DNA of 64,000 nt from Palsa-504 sp963808315 (GTDB taxonomy: Bacteria; Actinomycetota; Actinomycetes; Streptosporangiales; Streptosporangiaceae), in contig CAWEFK010000002.1 in the NCBI GenBank assembly GCA_963808315.1, forward strand, positions 62,001 to 126,000, given 5' to 3'. Under the pieces are notes generated by a model. The model saw nothing but the letters and a program-made list of their open reading frames with translations, ran no database searches and was not told where the DNA came from. Made by a program: the position numbers and the translations under genes. Positions within the stretch are counted from its first letter, which is position 1. Every line of letters starts with the position of its first letter. Shown here one piece after another: positions 53,113 to 62,272 of this stretch.

Positions 53113-53200
53113 ACCATCACCTGGCCGGCGGCCCGCGGCCCGCTCTCCGGGGCAGGACCATCACCTGGCCGGCGGCCCGCGGCCCGCTATCCGGGGCGGG
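53113..53200. repeat. 44-bp tandem repeat, two copies
   Basis: 53113-53156 and 53157-53200 are the same 44-base unit with two differences. They fill most of the gap between the radical SAM gene and the SDR gene and lie just upstream of the SDR promoter. Confidence 0.9.
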
Positions 53201-53242
53201 GCCGTCGGCCAGGATCGCCCGGCGGTTCCGAGGGGAATCGGG

Positions 53243-54658
53243 TCAGACGGCCGGAGCCATCAGTTCGCCCGGCTCATCCGGTTCCCTGGGGCGGAGCCCG
53301 GGCAACTCGTCCGCGATGGCCTCGTAGCGGACAGGCTCCCAGGGGAACCGGTCGGTGAAGGCCGGCTCGAGGTCGGTGAGCCAGGTGGCCGCCGGGTTGA
53401 ACCGGGCAAAGAACGGCAGTCCCACCAGAGCAGGGTCGCGGGCCTGGATCATGCGCAGGACGAAGACCTTGACCCCCGCCACCTCGGCCACCCCGTCGAC
53501 GCATACCTTCCCCGGGGTGGCCGACATCGACGGGCCGCGGACGGTCCGGCCCAAGCCGGAAACACCCTGGTAGGCCTGGCGGAAGATGTCATGCGCGCGA
53601 GCCAGCGGCACGGCGAAGTAATCCTGCGGACCGGTGTCCCGCTCGACGAACATGTAATACGGGATCATGCCCATCCGGACCTGGGTACGCCACATGCCGC
53701 GCCACGCCTCCGGGGCGTCGTTGATCGACCTGATCAGCGGAGCCTGGGTGCGGATCACCGCGCCGGTGCTCCTGATCCGGCGCACCGCCTGGTCAAGCAG
53801 GAGCGGCTCGAGCTCACGCGGATGGGAGAAGTGCGCCATCAGGGCGAGGGTCCGGCCAGAGTCCATCACCTCGCCGAACAGCCGCAGCGTCGCGTCGGCG
53901 TCGGGGTCGGTGACGAACCGCTGCGGCCAGTAGGACAGTGACTTGGTGCCGATCCTGATCGACTCCAAGTGGTCCAGGCCGTTCGCCGGGTCGATGAGCG
54001 GCTCGATGTACCGGCGCAGCACCGCCTCACCCATGATCATGGGATCGCCGCCGGTGATCAGCACGCTGGTCACCTCGGGATGTTCGCCGAGGTAGGCCAC
54101 CAGCGTACCGATGTCGTCGGTGGCCATCTTCAGCTCGGGCTCGTCCACGAATTGCGCCCAGCGGAAGCAGTAACTGCAGTACGCGTGGCAGGTCTGACCC
54201 TGCCGGGGGAAAAATAGCACCGTCTCCGGGTACTTGTGCTGCAGGCCGGACAGCAGCCGGCCATCCAGGGCCGGCGCGTTCAGCACCAGCTGGCCGGCCG
54301 GGTGCGGGTTCAGCCGCATCCGGATCTTGTGCGCCGCGGCGCGCAGCACCGCATCGGGAGCGTCGCCGCTGATCATGTCCGCGAGCTCCCGCACGTCCGC
54401 GGCGGGCAGCATGTCCGGCTGGGGAAAAACCAGCCGGTAAATCGGGTCGTCCGGAGCCGCGTCCCAGTCGATAAGGCTTTCCATGACGTACGAATTCGTC
54501 CGGAACGGAAGCACGGTCGCGACCGCGCGGACCGCCAGCCGTTCCGCGGGCGGCAAGCCCGCGCGCTGGGTGAGCGTGTCTAGGTGTTTCGCCGAGTAGG
54601 CATGAAACCCGCGGCCTGCCGAGCGAGCCGCAGGTACGGCCGGCTGGATGTCTGTCAA
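53243..54658 (-). CDS. KamA-family radical SAM protein (lysine 2,3-aminomutase-like)
   Basis: 471 residues. The radical SAM cluster C-H-A-Y-C-S-Y-C near residue 158 follows the KamA-type F-F-P-R-Q-G-Q-T; I-T-G-G-D-P-M-I-M binds SAM. The PLP-lysine region, which reads P-G-G-G-G-K in true lysine 2,3-aminomutases, is S-M-S-A-T-P-G-K here, so the lysine is kept but the loop differs. Substrate may therefore be another amino acid or a protein. TTG at 54658 follows GGAGGGAG. No partner such as a 5,6-aminomutase, acetyltransferase or EF-P gene is nearby. Confidence 0.87.
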   Translation of the reverse strand: MTDIQPAVPAARSAGRGFHAYSAKHLDTLTQRAGLPPAERLAVRAVATVLPFRTNSYVMESLIDWDAAPDDPIYRLVFPQPDMLPAADVRELADMISGDAPDAVLRAAAHKIRMRLNPHPAGQLVLNAPALDGRLLSGLQHKYPETVLFFPRQGQTCHAYCSYCFRWAQFVDEPELKMATDDIGTLVAYLGEHPEVTSVLITGGDPMIMGEAVLRRYIEPLIDPANGLDHLESIRIGTKSLSYWPQRFVTDPDADATLRLFGEVMDSGRTLALMAHFSHPRELEPLLLDQAVRRIRSTGAVIRTQAPLIRSINDAPEAWRGMWRTQVRMGMIPYYMFVERDTGPQDYFAVPLARAHDIFRQAYQGVSGLGRTVRGPSMSATPGKVCVDGVAEVAGVKVFVLRMIQARDPALVGLPFFARFNPAATWLTDLEPAFTDRFPWEPVRYEAIADELPGLRPREPDEPGELMAPAV

Positions 54659-55386
54659 GCGCGTTCTCCCTCCGTTCGACGCGCCGCGGCCACTGCGCCG
54701 CTCAACGCGCTAAATACCCAAAGCCACCCGCTCCCCAGCGCACCCCCGCGCCGTGTTGCTGGCAAACACTACTGCCAAACTGCCACCGCATTAATTGACG
54801 TTCCTCCAGCCGCACAGGTTCCGTTTCCCGTCCGCTCGTCACCACTATTCTCACCCCCGGAGAATTGCCGTGATTCGCAGGAAATACTCGGGATGATCAC
54901 AGCGATCTCTAAGCACTTATTTTGACGGTAGCTCCATTCTGCGGCCTTTTAGTCGTAGAATGCGCGGCTCACTTCGGTTACCGCAGGTGCGTTATATCCT
55001 GCCCACGGAGCAGCTGAACGGATGCGCGCGGGAGCGTAGCGGACGCGCGGCGCAGCGTGGTGGCGGCGCACGGCCCATGCCGGGCGCGGCCCGACCGGGC
55101 CTGAATTCCTCGTCCGGGCGATAATGGGCGCACCACACAGGCATACTCCGGTTGAAGGACATTCCAAGGATGAGACATCATCTCTCTGCCTGGCCGCATA
55201 CCCCGGTGACCCGCTGAGCACGGCAGCTGACAGTTCGCCGCGGCGCACCGGGGATGGCGGCGAGGCCAGCGGCCGTGCGGGGGAACACGCGGGAACCAGC
55301 GACCCCGGCCCCGAGGACCCCGGCAGCCATGCGGACAGCCTTCCGCGCGGCTTCGGGCCGGCGGCCCGGTCATCGCGGTCGACGCC
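54659..55386. other. long intergenic region between the radical SAM gene and plsX
   Basis: About 730 bases between divergent genes. The part 54770-54960 is much richer in A and T than the rest. It contains a hairpin at 54935-54962. The short open frames here have poor codon use and no ribosome site. It probably holds both promoters; the plsX 5' end may also reach into it. Confidence 0.55.
54935..54962. other. AT-rich hairpin in the intergenic region
   Basis: CATTCTGCG and CGTAGAATG form a nine-pair stem with one wobble and a 10-base loop. It is far from both flanking gene ends, so it may be part of an untranslated leader or a small RNA. Confidence 0.35.
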
Positions 55387-56559
55387 ATGGGCGGTGATCA
55401 TGCCCCCGACGAGATCGTGGCCGGAGCGCTCGCGGCGCAGCGCGAGCACGGGGTCCGCGTGATCCTGACCGGGCCCGCGGCGCGGCTGAGCCAGGCGCTG
55501 ACCGCGCTGGACGCCGCGGATGAGCTTCAGGTCGTGCTGGCCGAGGACAACCTGGGCATGGACGAGGGCGCGCTGGCCAGCCTGCGCCGCCCCAGGTCCA
55601 GCGTGGCCGTCGCCTGCCAGCTGGTCAGGCGCGGCGACGCGGCCGCGGTGGTATCCGCCGGGCCGACCGGCGGGATCGTGGCCACCGCGCGGCTCCGGCT
55701 ACGGCCGCTGCCCGGGGTGATGCGGCCCGGCCTCGCCGTGGTGCTGCCGACCCGTCCCGGCCGGACGGTGCTGATCGACGCGGGCGCGACCGCCGACCCC
55801 AAGCCCGAGATGCTGGTCCAGTTCGGCCAGCTCGGCGTGGCTTACGCCCAGCTGACCCTCGGTGTGGCCGCGCCCAGGGTCGGGCTGCTGACCATCGGGA
55901 CGGAGCCGGGGAAGGGGAACAAGTTCACCAGGCGTGCCCATGAACTGCTGGCCAGCGACCCGCCGCACGGCGCCCTCCCGCTGAGCTTCGCGGGCAACGT
56001 GGAGGGCGGCGACCTGCTGGACGGCGAGCTCGACGTGATCGTGACCGACGGCTTCACCGGGAACGTGGCGCTGAAGACGCTCGAAGGCTCAATCCGGTTC
56101 GCCGCGGCCGAGCTCCGCGCCGCCGTGACCGGTACCGCGGCCGCCCGCGTCGGCGCGTTCCTGCAACGCCGGGGACTGCGGGAACTGACCGCGCGGCTGG
56201 ACGCGGAGAGTTACGGCGGGGCGGTCCTGCTCGGCCTCGGCGGTACCGTGGTGATCGCACACGGCGCGAGCACCGCCCGCGCCGTCACCTCGGCCTGCTT
56301 GCTCGCGGCCGACCTGGCCCGCGGCCAGCTCACGGAGAAGATCACCCAGCGGCTCAGCCCCGGGCGATCCGCCAGCCGCGGCGGGCACTTTCTCCGCCGC
56401 CCGTTACGGCCGGCCCGACCGCTCGCCGCGGCCGTCGATCGGGTCCCGTTCCCCGCTAGGCTTACGGCATGGCCGATCCTCAGCAGGTGCTCGCGCAGCG
56501 AGTACACGATGCCATCGTGGCATCGTTTGGCCCGGATTACCGCGACGCCGACCCGCTGA
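55387..56559 (+). CDS. plsX: phosphate acyltransferase
   Basis: Makes acyl-phosphate from acyl-ACP for phospholipid synthesis. M-G-G-D-H-A-P-D-E-I-V-A-G-A-L starts the readable protein, with V-S-A-G-P-T-G-G and F-A-G-N-V-E-G-G-D later. The family motif begins a few residues earlier; V-I-A-V-D-A is indeed present in frame just upstream, but that frame has no start codon back to a TGA near 55228. The true start may be hidden by a base error. At the 3' end the frame runs over the argS start by 91 bases with unconserved sequence, so a lost stop is likely there also. Confidence 0.8.
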   Translation: MGGDHAPDEIVAGALAAQREHGVRVILTGPAARLSQALTALDAADELQVVLAEDNLGMDEGALASLRRPRSSVAVACQLVRRGDAAAVVSAGPTGGIVATARLRLRPLPGVMRPGLAVVLPTRPGRTVLIDAGATADPKPEMLVQFGQLGVAYAQLTLGVAAPRVGLLTIGTEPGKGNKFTRRAHELLASDPPHGALPLSFAGNVEGGDLLDGELDVIVTDGFTGNVALKTLEGSIRFAAAELRAAVTGTAAARVGAFLQRRGLRELTARLDAESYGGAVLLGLGGTVVIAHGASTARAVTSACLLAADLARGQLTEKITQRLSPGRSASRGGHFLRRPLRPARPLAAAVDRVPFPARLTAWPILSRCSRSEYTMPSWHRLARITATPTR

Positions 56560-58228
56560 TCCGGCCCTCTTCCTTCGCTGACTTCCAGTCCAATGCGGCG
56601 CTCCCGCTCGGCAAGCGGCTGGGCCGCGCGCCGCGCGAGGTGGCCGCCGAGCTGGCGCCGGCTGGAGGTCGCCGACCTGTCCGCCGAGCCAGCGGTCAGC
56701 GGGCCTGGCTTCATCAACTTCACCCTGCGCGACGACTGGATCGCCGCCGAGGCCACCCGGATGCTCGGCGACGCCAGGTGCGGACTGGCGCCCGCGGCCG
56801 AGCCGCAGACGATCGTGGTGGAATACTCCTCGCCCAATATCGCCAAGGAGATGCACGTCGGGCACCTGCGCACGACGGTCGTCGGCGACGCCATCGCCCG
56901 GGTCCTGGAGTTCGTCGGGCACCGGGTGATCAGGGACAACCACGTCGGCGACTGGGGCACGCAGTTCGGCATGCTGATCGAGTACCTGCTCGACGTGGGT
57001 GAGGAATCCCCGGAAGCCGAATTGCTGCGCACCGACCCGAACCGGTTCTACCAGGCGGCCAGGCGCTCGTTTGACTCCGACCCGGGATTCGCCGAGCGCG
57101 CCCGGATGCGGGTGGTGGACCTGCAGGGCGGCGACCCGGCCACGTTGCAGCTGTGGCAGGAGCTTGTCGAGGCGTCCAAGGATTACCTGCACCGCATCTA
57201 CGGCCGGCTCGGGTCACGCTGACCGACGACGACATCAAGGGCGAGAGCTTCTACAACGACATGCTCGCCGACACGGTGAAGCAACTGGAAGAACGAGGCA
57301 TCGCGGTCTACAGCGACGGCGCGCTGTGCGCCTTCCCGCCCGGCTTCACCGGCCGCGAAGGCGGCCCGATGCCGGTCATCATCAAGAAGAGCGACGGCGG
57401 CTACAACTACTCCACCACGGACCTGGCCACCATCAGGTACCGGGTCGAGGTGCTGCACATCGATCGAGCCATCTACGTGGTCGGCTCGGACCAGGCTCTG
57501 CACTTTGAGATGGTGTTCGCGGTGGCCAGGCAGGCGGGCTGGATACCGCCGGGCACCCGTGTCGAGCACGCCCAGATAGGCCTGGTCCTCGGCCCAGACG
57601 GCAACAGGCTCCGCACCCGGTCTGGAGACAACGTCCAGCTCAGCGACCTGCTGCAAGAGGCCGTCGATCGCGCGCGCGGCATCTTGACCGAGCTCGACGC
57701 GGCCGCTCGCTTCGACGCCGGCGAGCTTGACGCGGTCGCCGAAGCCGTCGGCATCGGCGCCGTGAAGTACGCCGACCTGTCCACCGCGCGGGAGAGCGCG
57801 TACGTCTTCGACTGGGACCGGATGATCTCGTTCCGCGGCAACACCGGGCCGTACCTGCAGTACGCGACCGCCCGGATCCGGTCGATCTTCCGCCGGGGGG
57901 CGCAGGCCGCCGGCCGGCCGCCGCGGGCCAGGACGTGCGCGACTCGGCCGTGGCGATCACCGCGGGCCCCGAACGGGCCCTCGCGCTACGGCTGCTCGCC
58001 TTCGGCGCGGTCGTGGTCGGGGTCGGCGAGACGGCCGAGCCGCATCGCCTGGCCGCGTACCTGTTCGAGGTGGCCAGCTTGTTCACCGCGTTCTACGAGC
58101 AGTGCCCGGTGCTGAAGGCGGAAACCGGTTCGCTGCGCGCGAGCCGGCTCGCGCTGTCCGCGCTCACCCATGACGTGCTGAGCACCGGGCTCGGCCTCCT
58201 CGGGGTGCCCATGCCGGAACGAATGTAA
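56469..58228 (+). CDS. argS: arginyl-tRNA synthetase (three frameshifts)
   Basis: Charges tRNA-Arg. All parts of the class I enzyme are present but spread over frames: the N-terminal domain from 56469; S-S-P-N-I-A-K-E-M-H-V-G-H-L-R (HIGH motif) in the second segment; L-T-D-D-D-I-K-G-E-S-F-Y and F-R-G-N-T-G-P-Y-L-Q-Y in the third; and the anticodon-binding end to V-P-M-P-E-R-M in the last. Shifts lie near 56660, 57213 (one G missing in CGGGTCACG) and 57895-57930, where there is a run of six G. An essential single-copy gene with three breaks is best explained by sequence error. Confidence 0.9.
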
Positions 58229-58470
58229 CCGAGCGCTGAACTCCCCCCGCCTCCGTTGCGGGCCCGTGCGCTAGCCGCCCGTGAGCATGTGAAGGCGCGA
58301 ACGTACTGCTTACGTGCGCCGCGATCCCTCCTCCCCGCAGGCCGTATCCGGGCAGTCTCGACCCATGGATACAAAACGGGCCGTCCATTGGCTACCTAGC
58401 ACCCCATAGGCCCGGACCTACGTACCCGGACGCGCGAAGCGGGCGCGCGTCCATGCAGAAGGAGGCATCC

Positions 58471-59358
58471 ATGATGTCCCGCGAGCGTTACGGGAAAAGC
58501 CGCCAGGCGTCGCTGAAGACTCGCATCGGTTTCGCGAGCGCAGCCCTGGTCGGCGTCGGCTCGGTGGCCGCAGTCGCGGTCGCGGCCACCAGCCAGCCAG
58601 CCGCTACCACCGCCCGGCCCGCCGCCTACGCGGCTCGCTTCGGCACCGAAGGCGCGGCGCTCAACTCGGCCATGAACCAGTGGAGCCGGTCCAGGCCGTC
58701 CGCCTACGCTCAGCTCGCGCGGCTGACCCAGGTCCGGCAGTTCAGCCAGGCTTCCTACGCCTCCCGCACCCTCGACGTGCAGCGCGGCATCGTGGTCCTG
58801 GCCACGAAGAAGTTCCTCATCCTGCAGTCGGCCAACTCCTCGCTGCATCTGTGGCTGCTCTCCCGCGGCACGCATATCCAGAACGTCTCGACGAGCACGG
58901 CCGGCACGGCGGCCCTGACCGCCAGTACCAGCGCCACCCAGCAGGCGATGGCGGCGGGCAACATGGTCCCGGCCACCACCCTGCTGGCCGGGAGCCCGCT
59001 GGCCGCCGCCCAGCTGCTGACCCCCGCCCCCGCGGCCCAGACCGTGTCGGTGCACGTGGCAGGCACCGACCTTACCGTCACGGTCACGGTGACCAGGACC
59101 ACGGCGACGGTCGCGCAGACCGCCACGATGCCGTCGAACGCCGCGCCCGCCCCGCAGCCGAGCACGTTCACTCAGAACGCGTGGCAGGCCACCAGCGCGC
59201 TGGCCCGCGGTGACCTGGCGGTGGTCGTCGGGTCACGGTCGCACGGGACGCTGCACGCCACGCTGGTGCTGTTCACCCCGCTGACCACGGCCGACGTGGG
59301 CGGCCGGAGCGGCCTGCGGGCCGCAAGTACCCCGACCGTGGCCCCGACCTCTTGGTGA
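58471..59358 (+). CDS. Thr/Ala-rich exported protein, unknown function
   Basis: 295 residues that I cannot assign. A positively charged start and hydrophobic stretch (residues about 20-40) form a signal peptide or single membrane anchor. A conserved-looking core follows: T-L-D-V-Q-R-G-I-V-V-L-A-T-K-K-F-L-I-L-Q then S-L-H-L-W-L-L-S-R-G-T. The second half is rich in Thr, Ala, Val and Ser and suits O-mannosylation. ATG at 58471 has AGAAGGAGG five bases upstream. Its TGA overlaps the GTG of the winged-helix gene. Confidence 0.8.
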   Translation: MMSRERYGKSRQASLKTRIGFASAALVGVGSVAAVAVAATSQPAATTARPAAYAARFGTEGAALNSAMNQWSRSRPSAYAQLARLTQVRQFSQASYASRTLDVQRGIVVLATKKFLILQSANSSLHLWLLSRGTHIQNVSTSTAGTAALTASTSATQQAMAAGNMVPATTLLAGSPLAAAQLLTPAPAAQTVSVHVAGTDLTVTVTVTRTTATVAQTATMPSNAAPAPQPSTFTQNAWQATSALARGDLAVVVGSRSHGTLHATLVLFTPLTTADVGGRSGLRAASTPTVAPTSW

Positions 59359-59735
59359 ACTTCGCTGGTCAGCCGGTGGCCGCGCCCTCGCTCGGCTGCG
59401 GTGACCTGGTGCTCGACGAGGCCCGGTGGACGGTCCACCGGGCCGGGGCGCCGGTGGAGCTGTCGCCGACCGAGTTCCGGCTGCTGGCCTGCCTGCTGCG
59501 TCATCAGGGCCAGGTGCTGACCAGGACCCAGCTGCTGCAGAACGTGTGGGGTCGCGGCTACCGCGGCCAACCGCAGGTGCTCGAGACCTACGTGAGTTAC
59601 CTGCGGCGCAAGCTCGACCGGCTCGGGCCGCCGCTCATCCACACCCGCCGCGGGATCGGCTACACGCTCCGCGGACCTGACGTCCCGGCCGCCGCGGCGG
59701 AGCCATGTGTCGCGCCCGGCGGCGCAATGCCGTAA
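59355..59735 (+). CDS. winged-helix (OmpR/PhoB C-terminal) protein without receiver domain
   Basis: 126 residues. It is only the DNA-binding effector domain of a response regulator: E-L-S-P-T-E-F-R-L-L-A-C-L, then V-L-T-R-T-Q-L-L-Q-N-V-W-G and V-S-Y-L-R-R-K-L-D-R and R-G-I-G-Y-T-L. There is no phosphorylatable Asp domain and no histidine kinase nearby. The GTG overlaps the stop of the exported-protein gene (GTGA), so translation is coupled. Confidence 0.85.
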   Translation: MNFAGQPVAAPSLGCGDLVLDEARWTVHRAGAPVELSPTEFRLLACLLRHQGQVLTRTQLLQNVWGRGYRGQPQVLETYVSYLRRKLDRLGPPLIHTRRGIGYTLRGPDVPAAAAEPCVAPGGAMP

Positions 59736-59778
59736 TCTGGAACTGGGTTCGCGAAAACCGCGGGTTCAGGAGGCGGCT

Positions 59779-59946
59779 ATGACCGGACTCATCTTGCTGT
59801 TGCTGATCGGCGTAGGCGTCGGGTTGGGCTACACCCGGCTACGCGGCAAGATGAAGCTAGGTGTCTCGGGTAAGCACTGGGCCGGGGCCATTACTATCTT
59901 CGTCTTGGTCGTCCTCATGTTGTACGCCGCGCACAACGGCCACTGA
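59779..59946 (+). CDS. small two-span membrane protein
   Basis: 55 residues with two hydrophobic helices (about 3-17 and 35-50) joined by a basic loop, R-L-R-G-K-M-K-L. GGAGG lies five bases before the ATG. It lies 43 bases after the winged-helix gene on the same strand. Unknown function. Confidence 0.7.
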   Translation: MTGLILLLLIGVGVGLGYTRLRGKMKLGVSGKHWAGAITIFVLVVLMLYAAHNGH

Positions 59947-59965
59947 GGCCGCCCGGGAACCGTCG

Positions 59966-62230
59966 TCAGGCTCGTTTGCCGCTGCGCGGTATCTCGAACC
60001 AGACCGCCTTGCCCTGCGGAGTCGGCCGGGAGCCCCACCGGGTCGCTAGCTGCTCGACCAGGTACAGGCCGCGGCCGCCTTCGTCGGTCTCGGCCGCGGT
60101 GCGGATCCGGGGGAGCCGGAGGTCGGGATCGAACACCTCTACCCACACCGAGGTCGCGCCGCGCCGCAGCCGCAGCGCGAACTCCCGGGCGGGCGGGACC
60201 GGGGTCCGGGCCGGAGCCACGGGAACGGGCGGGACCCGCCCGGCCGGCGCGGTGACCGGAGCGGGCAGGATCAAGGGCTCAAGCTCGAGGTCGAGCCCGC
60301 GGTCCGGGCTCGGGGTGATCGAGGCATGCAGGACCGCGTTGGTCACCACCTCGGAAACGAGCAGGCAGGCCAGCTCGGCCTGCTCGGCGTCCATGCCCCA
60401 GGACCCGAACGTCTGGGCGGCCAGCCGCCTGGCCTCTGACACCATGATCGGCTCGGCAGGGAAGGTGCGCTCGGTCGAGGCCAGCTCGGCGGGCGACGAC
60501 TTCACCACCAAGATGGCCATGTCGTCGTCGATGTCTCCGGGCACCGCGTACTCGGCCGCCGTCGCCACGGCGTCGGCGTCCCCGCTCGCCGCGGCCGCGC
60601 GGACCGCGTGCCGCAGCATGTCGGTCGCCTCGGCCTCGGAGTAGTGCCCCGAGCCGTCGGCCCGGGTCCGCCGGTCGGTCAGCCCGTCGGTGTAGAACAC
60701 CAGGATGGCGCCGGACGGCATGTCGATCGTCTGCTCCTTGTAGGTGGGCAGGCCCTGGATCCCCTTGCCGCGCACGCCGAGCAGGACGCCCTTGTGCAAG
60801 AACTCGAGCTGCTGGACCCGACCGCCGCTGATCAGCATGGGTGCGTCGTGACCCGCGTTGGCGAAGGTCAGCTCCCGTGACCACGCGTCGTAGATCACGT
60901 AGATGCAGCTGCAGGTGGGCGGGTCCCCCGCCAGCTGCGCCCCGTTCTCGTCCGGAGGGGCCAGCGACCGGCACCACTCGTCCAGCTTCCGCATGATGTC
61001 CGCGGGCGACTTCTCGTCCTGGGCGAACGCCCGGAGCGCGGCCCGGAGCTGGCCCATGATCGCCGCCGCGCGTGCTCCCCGGCCCTCGACGTCGCCGATG
61101 ACGATGCCCACCCGCCCGGCGGCCAGCGGGATGATGTCGTACCAGTCGCCGCCGACCTGAGTCTGGATCCCCTGCCCCTGCGTCTCAAGCGGTTTGGCGG
61201 GCACGTACCTGCAGGCGACCTCCAGGCCGTCAAGCTCCGGGATCGCCTGTGGCAGCAGGCTCTTCTGGAAGGCCAGCGCGGTCTGCCGTTCGGTCTCGAA
61301 CAGCATCGCGTTGTCGATCGCGATCGCCACCCGGCTGGCGATCGCGCCGATCAGGTCGCGGTCGGGCGTGTGGTAGTGGTGCTCCTCGCGGTCGGTGAGC
61401 CGGGACAGCGCCAGGCTCATGACGCCGAGCAGCTCACCCCGCGCGTACAGCGGCGCCGCGATCACGGACGTCAGGCCGGCCTGGTGAGCGGCCGACATGC
61501 TTTCCGCGCTCGGCGCCGGGTAGTCCCCGCTGTCCAGGTCGTTGATCGCGATCGTGTCCAGGCGGGCCATCGCCTGCTGGCAGAAATGGCCCTCCGGATA
61601 GTGAATCTGCTCGCCCACCTGGGCCCAGGTACCCGGCGGCGGCACCCAGTTGCTCGCGTGCCGCTGCACCCGGCGGATGAGCTGGTCACCGGCGAACAGA
61701 TCGATGAAGCAGTGGTCGGCGAATTGCGGCACCAGCATCTCCGCCACGTGCTTGAGCGTGGTGCCGATCTCCAGCGAGCCGGCCAGCCGCTCGCCCACGC
61801 GCTCGAGCAGGGCGAGTCTGTCCTGCTCGCCCGGCCCGTCGCGCTGGCTCGCCTCGCGGGCCAGGATCACCATCCCGTCGATGTCACCGCCGGGATGCCG
61901 CAAGGGCACGGCGAGAGCGCGGATAAGCATGTGCGACCCGTCGCCGCGCATGCTCTCGAACGTTCCCTCCCACGGCCGGCCGCGGAGCACCTGCGCGGCC
62001 AGTTCCTCCGTCTTGCGCACGTCGTCGTCGGCGAGCAGCCCGAGGGACAGCACCGAGCAGCCGGCCAGCCGCCCCACGTCACCGGAAATCCGGAAAAGCC
62101 CCGCCGCGTACTCGTTGAGGTACAGCAGATTGCTCAGCCGGTCCGTAACCACGACCGCGATATCCGCCCGGCTCAGGACCATGTCCGCCGGGAGGTACGC
62201 ATCGAAGGCAGCCTCACCCCAGCCTGTCAC
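59966..62230 (-). CDS. PAS-GAF-PP2C phosphatase with C-terminal anti-sigma-type ATPase
   Basis: 754 residues. Order: a PAS sensor (about 20-130), a GAF domain (about 150-310), a SpoIIE-type PP2C phosphatase (D-W-Y-D-I then I-G-D-V-E-G-R-G and Y-T-D-G-L-T-D-R and I-D-D-D-M-A) and a HATPase domain at the end (E-V-V-T-N-A-V-L-H-A, then D-E-G-G-R-G-L-Y-L-V). It combines the phosphatase and kinase halves of a partner-switching pathway that controls a stress sigma factor. No STAS antagonist or sigma gene is adjacent. Converges with the small membrane protein. Confidence 0.9.
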   Translation of the reverse strand: MTGWGEAAFDAYLPADMVLSRADIAVVVTDRLSNLLYLNEYAAGLFRISGDVGRLAGCSVLSLGLLADDDVRKTEELAAQVLRGRPWEGTFESMRGDGSHMLIRALAVPLRHPGGDIDGMVILAREASQRDGPGEQDRLALLERVGERLAGSLEIGTTLKHVAEMLVPQFADHCFIDLFAGDQLIRRVQRHASNWVPPPGTWAQVGEQIHYPEGHFCQQAMARLDTIAINDLDSGDYPAPSAESMSAAHQAGLTSVIAAPLYARGELLGVMSLALSRLTDREEHHYHTPDRDLIGAIASRVAIAIDNAMLFETERQTALAFQKSLLPQAIPELDGLEVACRYVPAKPLETQGQGIQTQVGGDWYDIIPLAAGRVGIVIGDVEGRGARAAAIMGQLRAALRAFAQDEKSPADIMRKLDEWCRSLAPPDENGAQLAGDPPTCSCIYVIYDAWSRELTFANAGHDAPMLISGGRVQQLEFLHKGVLLGVRGKGIQGLPTYKEQTIDMPSGAILVFYTDGLTDRRTRADGSGHYSEAEATDMLRHAVRAAAASGDADAVATAAEYAVPGDIDDDMAILVVKSSPAELASTERTFPAEPIMVSEARRLAAQTFGSWGMDAEQAELACLLVSEVVTNAVLHASITPSPDRGLDLELEPLILPAPVTAPAGRVPPVPVAPARTPVPPAREFALRLRRGATSVWVEVFDPDLRLPRIRTAAETDEGGRGLYLVEQLATRWGSRPTPQGKAVWFEIPRSGKRA

Positions 62231-62272
62231 GCCCGCGCTCTCCGACCCAGCTAGCGTTCCCCGGTGACATGA

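Noticed and set aside
54584..54925. 113-codon plus-strand frame before plsX
   Set aside because: No ribosome site, no conserved features, and codon use unlike the neighbours.
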